In this document: positions 26,142-36,039 of the stretch, in pieces | Position numbering within the stretch: the first letter of the stretch is position 1 | Layout: each line of letters starts with the position of its first letter | Origin: Flavobacteriaceae bacterium | GTDB taxonomy: Bacteria; Bacteroidota; Bacteroidia; Flavobacteriales; Flavobacteriaceae | Assembly: GCA_030683815.1 (NCBI GenBank) | Contig: JAUXPJ010000012.1 | Coordinates: forward strand, 62,001-126,000 | Direction: 5' to 3' | Length of the DNA stretch: 64,000 nucleotides | Notes under the pieces: model-generated | Database searches by the model: none | Seen by the model: the letters and a program-made list of their open reading frames with translations, nothing else | Told to the model about the DNA's origin: nothing | Program-made: the position numbers and the translations under genes

Positions 26142-26275
26142 AGAAATAGTTTGGTCATTATTTCCATAATTTCTCGCACTACTGTATTTCCAATCTATTG
26201 ATTCTTGATCAACGAGCTAGAAGCTCGCGCTAGCGGGGGGGTATAGTACTATCAATTACTTTATATTTCTCCGAC
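26103..26275 (-). mobile_element. Degenerate RAYT (REP-associated tyrosine transposase) with REP-like palindrome
   Basis: On the minus strand MSEKYKVIDSTI, resembling the start of Bacteroidetes RAYT proteins, is followed by a GC-rich REP-like palindrome (26213-26238, GAGCT/AGCTC and CGCTAGCG) and then by DQESIDWKYSSARNYG, resembling the RAYT C-terminus. The HUH catalytic core is missing. The remnant joins the truncated aminotransferase. Assignment rests on remembered family motifs. Confidence 0.6.
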
Positions 26276-26386
26276 ATTTTTTATAAAAAATAATTTATTT
26301 TTGATTTGTCGCGTTTCAAACGCTCTATTTATTTTATCATTGTAGTAGGATCTCGATGCAACCGAGCACCAGAGAGGGGGAACAAA

Positions 26387-26420
26387 TATATTTGTAATAT
26401 GGAATGATGATGGCGAGCAT
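26387..26420 (-). pseudogene. Relic of a glycosyltransferase 5' end
   Basis: Reads MLAIIIPYYK and then diverges. Its ATG overlaps the stop codon of the upstream glycosyltransferase (TAATG). Downstream it runs into the REP/RAYT remnant, so the original gene was destroyed there. Confidence 0.82.
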
Positions 26421-27277
26421 TATTTAACAATTTTATTAATCAACGCTTTAAGCATTGTTTTTAATTTAATCGGAGTTAATGTTTGTTTATTATTTTGTGA
26501 GTACTTCAATATAAAATCTTCGACCGAATCTGAAGAAATAAAATTTAACTTATTCCAAGCCTTCGGTGAAATTGGGTGGATATCCTTATAATTTTTATAA
26601 TTAATGATATTTAAATTTTTCCAAAATTCAAAATAACTTTGTGTATCAAAATCATCACGATGACCCCAATTATCTATTTTCATTTTGATTTCTTCTTCGG
26701 TACGAGCCCAAGATTGATGAATGACATTAATATTTGAATAATGATTTCTAACTTTATTATTATTTCTGGTAAAAGTATAATTCGATTGATTGGTAATAAA
26801 TGAAAACCGTTCATTGTTTTCAATATATAAGTAACCTTCAGGAAGTTGCCGATACAATGTAACCAATTTACCTCTAAAAACAATGGGGGTTAATTTTGGG
26901 AAAAGAGTTAAATACCAATATTTCTTTAAATATTTTGCTACTTTTTTAAAATCATAAATATATTCATCTACATCTAATTGAATTTTCCAACCTCTTCCCA
27001 TTTTATTTAATAACAAATTCCGTTCTCTTGTCTCGCATTCAATAGGTGATAAATCGGAAACATAAAAAGTATCAAAATAAAATTCAATCTTATTTTTTAT
27101 GTCATATTGCTTTACTTCATCAAAAAAGGAAGCCGGTATTTCGAATTTATTACCACTCCAAGTTTTTCTTTCTTTATCAATTGCAACAAATATTTTATTT
27201 ACATAATTGTAAAGCTGTTTTACAGAAGTTAAAAACATTGAATAATCATATGAAACTAAATATCCAACTTTAATCAT
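26420..27277 (-). CDS. Glycosyltransferase-like protein (GT-A, DVDEY type)
   Basis: Protein of 285 residues starting MIKVGYLVSYDYSMFLTSVK. It has GWKIQLDVDEYIYD (about 95-108), the acidic motif used for metal binding in GT2-related enzymes, and a VIHQSWARTEEEI block typical of these families. No membrane segment. It overlaps the upstream gene by four bases (ATGA), so the two are translationally coupled. Donor and acceptor unknown. Confidence 0.75.
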   Translation of the reverse strand: MIKVGYLVSYDYSMFLTSVKQLYNYVNKIFVAIDKERKTWSGNKFEIPASFFDEVKQYDIKNKIEFYFDTFYVSDLSPIECETRERNLLLNKMGRGWKIQLDVDEYIYDFKKVAKYLKKYWYLTLFPKLTPIVFRGKLVTLYRQLPEGYLYIENNERFSFITNQSNYTFTRNNNKVRNHYSNINVIHQSWARTEEEIKMKIDNWGHRDDFDTQSYFEFWKNLNIINYKNYKDIHPISPKAWNKLNFISSDSVEDFILKYSQNNKQTLTPIKLKTMLKALINKIVK

Positions 27278-28065
27278 TTTAATAATTTTAATCTTTTAAA
27301 AGCAATAAACCCGAAATATAATTTATCAAATAACTTAATATTTTTTTTTGGAAAATTTTTATGTACATAACTAATTTCTTTACTCGTAATTCTTAACTTT
27401 TTATAATTTCTCATAAAGCTATCTATTCTTTTTTCAAATAATTCACCTCCATATGTTGGATATCTATCTGAATCAATATTTTTTTCGTTATAGATTTGAT
27501 TTTTAAATATATCCATTCTAATTAAATAACATTGATCAGAAAATCCATAACCGACATAGAAGTCTTCAATTATACCTATTGATTCATTATTAGCTTCATT
27601 GTATGCAAAATTCCAAACAGGATTAGCAACAATTACATCCTCATTTTCTTTAAAAATATTTATGGCTTTATCAATCCAATTTACCTTTTTACTTTCTAAA
27701 AAAGAATCACTAGAAAAATGCAATAAATAGTCAGTTTTACATAGGTAAATTCCGACAAGTTCAGCTATTGAATAATAATAACCATCATTAAAAGAATTCT
27801 TCTCAATATTAAAATAGTTAAGAGCATTATTTGAATATTCATCAACAACAAAATACTGATTAATTATTCCCTTATTAATTTTTTTTTCAGCGTATTTTTT
27901 AACCTCTTCAACATCATCAACATTATTAATCAACAAAATTTTATAATTAAAACTATAATTACATCTAGCAATTATTTTATCTAAATAATCACCTGTCAAA
28001 ATAAATTTCCAATCGTTCTCGTATACTTTTATTTCGAATGTTACACTATTTTCATTAAATTTCAT
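27274..28065 (-). CDS. Probable GT-A glycosyltransferase
   Basis: Protein of about 263 residues from the ATG at 28065 (MKFNENSVTFEIKVYENDW); an upstream TTG would add 13 residues and overlap the previous gene. It has a GT-A-like core: YKILLINNVDDVEEV, a YYYSIAELVGIYLCKTDYLLHFSSDSFLES block in which SSDS occupies the DxD position, and a C-terminal basic amphipathic stretch. It resembles small GT2-like enzymes of O-antigen loci, but the family assignment is weak. It is coupled to the following gene by an ATGA overlap. Confidence 0.68.
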   Translation of the reverse strand: MKFNENSVTFEIKVYENDWKFILTGDYLDKIIARCNYSFNYKILLINNVDDVEEVKKYAEKKINKGIINQYFVVDEYSNNALNYFNIEKNSFNDGYYYSIAELVGIYLCKTDYLLHFSSDSFLESKKVNWIDKAINIFKENEDVIVANPVWNFAYNEANNESIGIIEDFYVGYGFSDQCYLIRMDIFKNQIYNEKNIDSDRYPTYGGELFEKRIDSFMRNYKKLRITSKEISYVHKNFPKKNIKLFDKLYFGFIAFKRLKLLK

Positions 28066-28090
28066 TGATAAAACTTTAGTAATTAAAATT

Positions 28091-29608
28091 CTATTTATAA
28101 GCAAAAATATTTATTGCCATATCAAATTTTTCATTTACAATATTCTGATAATCTAAAAATGGTTTTTGTCTTGAAAATGATTGTTTTAAATGATACCTGT
28201 ACCCTTGTCTTTTTAGAATATTTAAAATATCATCTAAATGCTGTTCTTCATTATAAATACTATGGTATTCAATAAAAATTTTATCAACATTAAAAAGCAA
28301 CTTTTCACAATCTTTTAATACTTCATACTCTGCACCTTCAATATCAATTTTAAGAAAATCTATTGATCTATGTAAAAAATCTTTCAGTCGCACAGTTTTA
28401 ACTTCAGTTGGTATTTTTTCACCATATTCCATCTCTAGTCTGCCACCTAATCCACTATCAGTATAGAATCGCAAATCAGTTTCTGATGTCCAAACCGCTT
28501 TTTTAATCAACTCAACATTTTTTATATTTTGAGATTGAATATTTTTTTCTAAAAAAGGTAATACTGTTTCATCAGGTTCAAAAGCAATAATTTCAGCATT
28601 AGGATATTTTTTAGAAAAAAACAATATACTTAAACCCATATTTGCTCCGCAATCAAGAATAATTGGGTTAGGATTATTTGTTTTAAACTCATAGATATTA
28701 TTTAAAAATAATTCTTTATAGGTATCATAAAACGCCAAACCATGATGATAATAAAACTTCTTTTCAAAAAGAGTAATTACCCCTCCATTTTTACTATTTT
28801 TTGCATCTAAAATGCTTTTTTGCAATTGTGTGTAAAACACTTTTTGATAAACTGTTTTTAATATTTTAATTAATCTTTTTCTTAAAATTTTGACCATACT
28901 AGGTGAAGTATTTTTAATTGGGTTTATATTAGGTGAAGGAAAAGTCTCAATAGGAATTATAATTTCACCTTTCATCACCGAAACAGGAGGTTTTATTAAT
29001 TTCTTTTCCACAACTAAAATACTATCATAATAATGCAACGCATAGGCACTTTTTGTAAATTCATTTATTTTTAAAAGTGAGTCTCTTGAATGCCAAGCAT
29101 TGATTGAATCGATTAAATTTTTACTGTATTCTATAAAACTTTTTGGATTTTTATATCCTCCACCATAGTTATCCCAATATGATGTATGTAGATCTTCACA
29201 TAAATACAATCCATCATCATTTATGTGCTCGTATAATTCTTCAAATGAAACAATTTGTTGATTCATAGTATGCCCTCCATCATCTATTAAGATGTCAATT
29301 TTAGGAATTTGAGATTTTAAATATTTTAAAAATTCTTTGTCCTCTTGAGAACCTATGAATATTTTTGTATTAGTTGTTTCAAATTGTTTACACAATGGAT
29401 TTATATCAATAGCAAATATTTTAGCATCTTCTCCGAAGTAATCACGCCACATTTTTAAAGAACCTCCTTGAAAAACCCCAATTTCCAATATGACCAAGGT
29501 TTTGTTTTTATATTTTCTAAACCAAAAATCATATATATCAAAGTAATGTACCCACTTATGAATTGCATTAGCTTTATTATTTTCAAAATATTTTTGAAAT
29601 TGAGTCAT
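28091..29608 (-). CDS. Fused double methyltransferase (CmcI/Methyltransf_24-like + FkbM)
   Basis: Protein of 505 residues. The N-terminal half (about 1-215) is a class I methyltransferase of the cephalosporin-hydroxylase/Methyltransf_24 type: VILEIGVFQGGSLKMW (38-54), FAIDINP, DILIDDGGHTMNQQ. After a basic linker (about 235-275) the C-terminal half (about 290-490) is an FkbM methyltransferase: PIILDCGANMGLSILFF, IAFEPDETVL, DFLKIDIEGAEYEVLKD. Both would use SAM, probably to O-methylate sugars, possibly capping the chain exported by the adjacent ABC system. It abuts the ABC ATPase gene, whose stop directly precedes this ATG. Confidence 0.85.
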   Translation of the reverse strand: MTQFQKYFENNKANAIHKWVHYFDIYDFWFRKYKNKTLVILEIGVFQGGSLKMWRDYFGEDAKIFAIDINPLCKQFETTNTKIFIGSQEDKEFLKYLKSQIPKIDILIDDGGHTMNQQIVSFEELYEHINDDGLYLCEDLHTSYWDNYGGGYKNPKSFIEYSKNLIDSINAWHSRDSLLKINEFTKSAYALHYYDSILVVEKKLIKPPVSVMKGEIIIPIETFPSPNINPIKNTSPSMVKILRKRLIKILKTVYQKVFYTQLQKSILDAKNSKNGGVITLFEKKFYYHHGLAFYDTYKELFLNNIYEFKTNNPNPIILDCGANMGLSILFFSKKYPNAEIIAFEPDETVLPFLEKNIQSQNIKNVELIKKAVWTSETDLRFYTDSGLGGRLEMEYGEKIPTEVKTVRLKDFLHRSIDFLKIDIEGAEYEVLKDCEKLLFNVDKIFIEYHSIYNEEQHLDDILNILKRQGYRYHLKQSFSRQKPFLDYQNIVNEKFDMAINIFAYK

Positions 29609-30883
29609 TTATTTTATTTTTTTAATGTAATTAAACCAATTGGGTCTGACAATTGAATTTAAAAATGGATTATTTTGAGTATAAAATCTATTACCGAAAG
29701 AATTATTTGCACTTACTGTAAATGTAAGATTTGATTTTTCTGTTGTAAATTTTTTAACATAAGGTATTGATAAATTAAATTCCATTTCATATTCACCTGT
29801 CGCTAAACTGTATGGAGGAATCGTAAAAGAAACTTCATAAATACCTGGAGAAATTTCATTATAATTATTATAGTCGTTGTATAAAAGTCCTATAAGCGGG
29901 TTTCCGTTAGAAGAACATATGTTTACACCAATTACAATATCATTAAATTTTTCTCCTAATTTAAACTTTGAAACAATATGTAACTGGTCATTATTACTAA
30001 ATATTTCATCATTATTTTTATTGTAGATTTCAACTTTTAATAATCTCATACTTTCATCACCATCTTCACCTACCCAATAATTTATTCTATTATTGGATTT
30101 TAAATAAAAATTTACAATCTTATTTATATCCCCTTCTAAAACCATAGTTCCATTCTCCAACAATATCCCTCGGGTGCACAAACTTTTGACCGCTGCCATA
30201 TTATGGCTTACAAACAGCACCGTTCTGCCTTCACCTCTGGAGATTTCCTGCATTTTACCAATGGCTTTTTTCTGGAACTCAGCATCGCCCACCGCTAAAA
30301 CTTCATCAATCACCAAGATATCGGGTTCTAAAAAGGCTGCTACGGCAAAAGCCAAACGCACGGTCATACCGCTGCTGTAACGTTTCACTGGGGTGTCAAT
30401 ATAACGTTCACAACCCGAGAACTCTATTATTTCGTCTAGTTTAGCGGTAATTTCTGCTTTGGTCATCCCTAAAATGGCACCGTTTAAAAAGATGTTTTCA
30501 CGCCCGGTCATTTCACCATGAAAGCCCGTTCCTACTTCTAACAAGGAAGCTATACGCCCTCTAGATTTTACACTTCCAGTAGTAGGTGCTGTAATTTTAG
30601 ATAAGATTTTTAACAAAGTAGATTTTCCCGCTCCATTTTTACCAATTATTCCTAAAACTTCGCCTTGTTGTACTTCAAAATTGATATCACGTAAAGCCCA
30701 AATATAATCAGAGTTTCCTTTGGTGGAGCGGTCATTTACATCACCCACTTTTAAATACGGATCTTCTTTTCCGCGCACACTCGCCCACCAACGGTTAAGG
30801 TCGTGGCTGAGGGTACCGGTGCCCACCAAACCGAGACGGTATTGTTTTGATAAATTTTCAACTTTTAATATTATATTATCCAT
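29609..30883 (-). CDS. Polysaccharide ABC exporter ATP-binding protein (Wzt/TagH type)
   Basis: Protein of 424 residues. ABC domain (about 1-250): Walker A GKNGAGKSTLLK, signature YSSGMTVRLA, Walker B ILVIDEVLAVGD, and switch His in LFVSHNM. The insert RWWASVRGKEDPY near residue 35 is typical of flavobacterial Wzt proteins. The C-terminal 150 residues form a Wzt-C-like beta-sandwich that in characterised systems binds the modified end of the O-polysaccharide. This places it as the energy unit for export of the glycan made here. No Wzm permease gene is adjacent, which is unusual. Confidence 0.9.
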   Translation of the reverse strand: MDNIILKVENLSKQYRLGLVGTGTLSHDLNRWWASVRGKEDPYLKVGDVNDRSTKGNSDYIWALRDINFEVQQGEVLGIIGKNGAGKSTLLKILSKITAPTTGSVKSRGRIASLLEVGTGFHGEMTGRENIFLNGAILGMTKAEITAKLDEIIEFSGCERYIDTPVKRYSSGMTVRLAFAVAAFLEPDILVIDEVLAVGDAEFQKKAIGKMQEISRGEGRTVLFVSHNMAAVKSLCTRGILLENGTMVLEGDINKIVNFYLKSNNRINYWVGEDGDESMRLLKVEIYNKNNDEIFSNNDQLHIVSKFKLGEKFNDIVIGVNICSSNGNPLIGLLYNDYNNYNEISPGIYEVSFTIPPYSLATGEYEMEFNLSIPYVKKFTTEKSNLTFTVSANNSFGNRFYTQNNPFLNSIVRPNWFNYIKKIK

Positions 30884-31008
30884 TTTTTCTAATTTAGAAT
30901 TTAGAATTTTTCATTTAGTTATTTATCTGCTTTACTTCGACATTCCAGGCGTTAAATTTAAAATTATTTTTAACTTTCTACTTTTAAACTTTAAAACTTT
31001 AAACATTT

Positions 31009-32481
<1,473 letters not shown>

Positions 32482-32499
32482 TTAAAAATTAATTGCAAG

Positions 32500-32507
32500 C
32501 AAATTTA
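32500..32507 (-). promoter_or_regulatory. Bacteroidetes -7 element for guaB
   Basis: TAAATTTG (TAnnTTTG consensus) on the minus strand, 30 bp before the guaB ATG. No clear -33 TTG at the right spacing. Confidence 0.5.
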
Positions 32508-32514
32508 CAATTAT

Positions 32515-33033
32515 TTATTCTTTTAAACCTTTATTATTTTCAAAAGATTTTGGAACAACTAACTGATAAAATATGATAATTGATGAAACTATAAAAGTTA
32601 TTGTCATCAAACTGCCAGAAAAAATAATGATATATTTAAACCATGTGATTCCTTTCCATAAAAAATAAATGCCTCCAAACGTCAGTAAAATTGATAAAAA
32701 TGGTTCGAGCATTAAAAATAATTTGAGTTTTTGCGGCATTTTAGTGAGTGAAACAAAAATACCCATCAGAAAAAACAAAAAAGACATTGTTAAAATATGA
32801 GAATGAATGATTCCTAACACTTGATTTTCAGATTTTTGAAATTTCATTTCTACGGCATTTTCATCTGCTTCATTTCCAAGATAATTTTCCTGTATTCCGG
32901 TCGTATTCATGGATGTTGTATTCTCAACCATCAATAAGGCAGAAAAAAATCCAATATTAATAAGCACAAGAAATACTGCAATTAACAGTTTTAATTCTTT
33001 TGGAAAGATGTAAAGTAAGCCGTTTAATTGCAT
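32515..33033 (-). CDS. Four-TM membrane protein of the porin/FMN operon
   Basis: Hydrophobic protein of 172 residues with membrane segments near 14-35, 73-97, 105-126 and 131-156. An exposed loop lies at about 37-70. GIIHSHILTMS at the start of the second segment has two histidines that could bind heme or metal; this is inference. Its ATG overlaps the stop of the FMN-binding gene by one base (TAATG), so the two are co-translated. I do not recognise the family. Context suggests an inner-membrane electron-transfer or metal partner of the FMN protein. Confidence 0.75.
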   Translation of the reverse strand: MQLNGLLYIFPKELKLLIAVFLVLINIGFFSALLMVENTTSMNTTGIQENYLGNEADENAVEMKFQKSENQVLGIIHSHILTMSFLFFLMGIFVSLTKMPQKLKLFLMLEPFLSILLTFGGIYFLWKGITWFKYIIIFSGSLMTITFIVSSIIIFYQLVVPKSFENNKGLKE

Positions 33034-33575
33034 TATAATTGTTTTAGTTGATAAAGTATGTCCATTGTTTTCAGTACATTATTGACACTATTTGTTAATG
33101 AAGCGGCAGAAATAGTGGCTCCGGAAATTCCGGCTATATCTTTTTTATAAATGATATTTTGATTTTTTTCAAAGCCCAAAAACTGTTTTAACCATCGTTT
33201 ACTGGCAATTTCACCACCGTGATCTTCGCGGTAAATGAGCACTTTAACTTGGGTAATAATTAAATTTTTATCAAAAATAACCACATAATCAAATAAAGCA
33301 ACTTTACTTTTTGCTTTTCCTAAATACGCATAACCGATTGAATTTGATTTTTTATCCTTTATTCTAAATATTAAATCATCGGCATGATTTAGTTTTGATT
33401 CCTGTAAAGCTTCTTTTGATAAGTTAATTGGTTCTTTAATATCGTAAAAACCGTTGAAATATTCAATTAAAACTTTATCTAACTTTTCTTCTAAATTCTT
33501 GGGAATTACGGTATTAGAAATAGAAAAACTGTAATTAAACGATAAAAGAAAAAAAATAAATCCGAATTTAAACAT
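33033..33575 (-). CDS. Exported FMN-binding domain protein
   Basis: Protein of 180 residues with an N-terminal signal sequence or anchor (1-19). FMN_bind domain (about 80-170) with the flavinylation motif SGAT (151-154), where ApbE attaches FMN to T154 in NqrC/RnfG relatives. KVLIYREDHGGEIASKRWLKQF is the conserved block before it. It would carry electrons on the periplasmic side of the inner membrane. It lies between a porin gene and a small membrane-protein gene in one operon behind Fur-like palindromes, suggesting a part in iron reduction or uptake. Confidence 0.87.
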   Translation of the reverse strand: MFKFGFIFFLLSFNYSFSISNTVIPKNLEEKLDKVLIEYFNGFYDIKEPINLSKEALQESKLNHADDLIFRIKDKKSNSIGYAYLGKAKSKVALFDYVVIFDKNLIITQVKVLIYREDHGGEIASKRWLKQFLGFEKNQNIIYKKDIAGISGATISAASLTNSVNNVLKTMDILYQLKQL

Positions 33576-33657
33576 AATATAATTTTAAAAAATAAATTGA
33601 AAATAGGCACTAACAGCAACAATCCGTAAGTGCTTACTGCTATAGTATTTATGGCTA

Positions 33658-34770
33658 TTAAAACACTACTCCAATTCCCAAATTGAATTGATTTTTTACA
33701 TCATTAACCGCAGCGTCATCTTTTATTTGATAATCAGCTTTTACTACAGCTCCTTTTGCCACATGATAGCTTAAACCAAATGTTAAATCATCTCTATCAA
33801 ATGCTTTATTTTTTCCCAATGGATCTTCTACTTTTGCATGCGTATCATACATTTCATATCGAGTAAATGCATGTAATTCCTGTTCTTTATCAGTTGGTAA
33901 CAAATTATAAGAAGCTTCTAAATACCAGCCTTCCATTGCAGAACCTAATTTCATATCAGTTAACGCATTATAAGCAGCGGCATCAGAAATATCAGTATAA
34001 ATATATTGACCACGTGCATTAAAACGGTTGTAGTTATAACGTGCGTCTAATCCAACCATTGCAATTCCAACATCTGCTCCATCTAACATATCTACATTAT
34101 CTGTAGCTTGTGTTCTTCCAAAATAACCGGCCAATCCTAATTTCAAACCTTGAATTCCGTAATAATCAACTTTAGCTGAAAGATTTGGTTTATTGATTGT
34201 AGAGCTTATTCCTCTTTGACGCCCACCTCTTAATCCGCTACTTCCGCCAATATAACCTTTACTGCCATCATACGATTTGAAACCGTTAAAAATATAAGCT
34301 TGATACCCTAAAGACATTTCATCTGATTTACCGGAAACCCCCACTCCAATTTCTCTCCAAGTTGTTGGAACAATATTTCCATCTACGCTCGGTCTATTCA
34401 CCCCGTTAAAAAAAGTAGGTTCATGATACTCATTTACGATACCCATAGGTACCAACATTAAACCACCTTTAACATTAAAATTGTCAGTAAGTTTATAGTT
34501 TAAATAAAACTGTTCTACATACACTTCATTAACATGCTCGTACTCAATTTCTGTCAATAAACCTACTTTATCACTAAATTTGTAACCCATTAAAACAACC
34601 AACCGTTGTACATCTAATTTGCCGTTTAAACCCTCCGGCTGATTGTAAATTATTTCGCCATAACCACCAAATGTTAAGTTGTTGGATTTATAAAAATCTT
34701 CTGCCCGACGTTGTGCAAAAATTCCGGTTGTAATTCCTATAAATAGGAATGATAATAATAATTTCTTCAT
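33658..34770 (-). CDS. Outer-membrane porin-like beta-barrel protein
   Basis: Protein of 370 residues with a signal peptide (1-19, ending IFAQ) and alternating amphipathic strands ending in aromatic F (GIGVVF), the usual outer-membrane barrel signature. FGGYGEIIYNQPEG at the N-terminus and LTEIEYEHVNEVYVEQFYLNY resemble the phosphate-porin-like (OprP/OprO-type) families annotated in Bacteroidetes. It heads an operon with an FMN-binding protein and a membrane protein. Two Fur-like palindromes lie upstream, so it probably carries an iron-related solute across the outer membrane. Confidence 0.85.
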   Translation of the reverse strand: MKKLLLSFLFIGITTGIFAQRRAEDFYKSNNLTFGGYGEIIYNQPEGLNGKLDVQRLVVLMGYKFSDKVGLLTEIEYEHVNEVYVEQFYLNYKLTDNFNVKGGLMLVPMGIVNEYHEPTFFNGVNRPSVDGNIVPTTWREIGVGVSGKSDEMSLGYQAYIFNGFKSYDGSKGYIGGSSGLRGGRQRGISSTINKPNLSAKVDYYGIQGLKLGLAGYFGRTQATDNVDMLDGADVGIAMVGLDARYNYNRFNARGQYIYTDISDAAAYNALTDMKLGSAMEGWYLEASYNLLPTDKEQELHAFTRYEMYDTHAKVEDPLGKNKAFDRDDLTFGLSYHVAKGAVVKADYQIKDDAAVNDVKNQFNLGIGVVF

Positions 34771-34778
34771 ATTATGTT

Positions 34779-34800
34779 AATTTAGAATGATTATAAATAA
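34779..34800 (-). promoter_or_regulatory. Second, imperfect Fur-like box
   Basis: TTTAGAAT-G-ATTATAAA, a near copy of the perfect palindrome at 34845 with one mismatch, 10 bp before the porin ATG. Confidence 0.5.
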
Positions 34801-34844
34801 TAATTTCAGGCAAATGTATATAAGAAAATAATTACTGCCAAATA

Positions 34845-34867
34845 TTATTTAGAATTATTCTAAATAA
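34845..34867 (-). promoter_or_regulatory. Fur/DtxR-like operator, perfect 11-1-11 palindrome
   Basis: Core TTTAGAAT-T-ATTCTAAA, extended by three A-T pairs on each side. It matches the AT-rich 7-1-7 layout of ferric-uptake-regulator boxes and lies 75 bp upstream of the porin start. It lies beyond the 3' end of the HMG-CoA lyase gene, so the porin operon is the target. Confidence 0.7.
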
Positions 34868-34906
34868 GCTGATTTTTATCATGTTTAAAAAAAATAATAC
34901 TTGATT

Positions 34907-35767
34907 TTAAGGAAGTTGAAAAATCTTTAAAGCTTCATTATAAGCCGCTTCAAATGACGTAGCACTGAGATTAGTGTTCGTTTTTTGAGAATTAAAATAG
35001 GAAAGCAATTTTTCGGTAGGCATATTTCCGGTTAAATCATCTTTGGCCATGGGGCATCCGCCATATCCTTTGATAGCTCCATCAAATCGGTTACAACCGG
35101 CTTTAAATGCAGCATCTGCTTTTTCATGCCAAGTAGTTGGAGTTGTATGTAAATGTGCTCCGAATTCAATTTTGGGATATTGATGAATTAAATGTGAGAA
35201 TAAATAAGTAATGATTTCTCCGTTGGAGCTTCCAATAGTATCTGAAAGTGACAATATTTTAACACCCATTTCTGACAAACGATTGGTCCAATTTGCAACA
35301 ATTTCAGCGTTCCAAGGGTCTCCATAAGGATTTCCGAATCCCATAGATAAGTACGCCACTACTCCTTTATTGCTTTTATCAGCTAAAGATAGAATTGCCT
35401 CTAATGTTTTGATAGATTCAGCTATCGTTTGTCCGGTATTTCGCATTTGAAAATTTTCAGAGATAGAAAAAGGATAACCCAAATAGTTAATTTCTTCAAA
35501 TTGAACGGCATCTTCTGCTCCACGAACGTTGGCAGCAATGGCTAATAATTTACTCCTTATTTTGGATAAATCTAATTTAGAAAGCACTTCGGCAGTATCG
35601 CGCATTTGCGGAATCGCTTTTGGAGACACAAAACTGCCAAAGTCAATAGTGTCAAATCCTACTTTTAATAAGGCGTTGATGTATTGCACTTTTGCATCGG
35701 TCGGAATAAAGGTCTTTATTCCCTGCATTGCATCACGTGGACATTCAATAATTTTGACTTGATTCAT
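34907..35767 (-). CDS. Hydroxymethylglutaryl-CoA lyase
   Basis: Splits HMG-CoA into acetyl-CoA and acetoacetate in leucine breakdown. HMGL-like TIM barrel of about 286 residues: ECPRDAMQG (substrate/metal region near the N-terminus), FVSPKAIPQM, SDTIGSS, AHLHTTP (metal-binding His) and the catalytic loop GYGGCPMAKDDLTGN with the active-site Cys. The start is placed at the ATG at 35767; an earlier TTG adds three residues. It stands alone, with non-coding DNA on both sides. Confidence 0.93.
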   Translation of the reverse strand: MNQVKIIECPRDAMQGIKTFIPTDAKVQYINALLKVGFDTIDFGSFVSPKAIPQMRDTAEVLSKLDLSKIRSKLLAIAANVRGAEDAVQFEEINYLGYPFSISENFQMRNTGQTIAESIKTLEAILSLADKSNKGVVAYLSMGFGNPYGDPWNAEIVANWTNRLSEMGVKILSLSDTIGSSNGEIITYLFSHLIHQYPKIEFGAHLHTTPTTWHEKADAAFKAGCNRFDGAIKGYGGCPMAKDDLTGNMPTEKLLSYFNSQKTNTNLSATSFEAAYNEALKIFQLP

Positions 35768-35970
35768 AGTTTTCAAATATACAAACTTGAAATAAATATT
35801 TTACCATAAAATAGCTATCCGAAATTTATCAGAAATCAATATTTATTTTATAATTTTCGGCTGTCAACATACCGCCCCAACGGAGCTGATTATAAATAAA
35901 TTTGGTATTAAAAGCTCAGTTAAGGGCTATATATTGATAGAAATAGAGTAAATGTAGATATTTTATAATA

Positions 35971-36036
35971 CGCTATTTTGAAAAGATTTTCAAAGATTTA
36001 TATTTTTATATCGAACAAGAATATTTTAAAATAGCG
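35971..36036. repeat. 9-bp inverted repeat past pyrD
   Basis: CGCTATTTT at 35971-35979 and AAAATAGCG at 36028-36036, just past the pyrD stop. A GC-rich fragment (CCGCCCCAACGGAGC, about 35872) nearby resembles other dispersed repeats. It might act as a terminator. Confidence 0.4.
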
Positions 36037-36039
36037 AAA

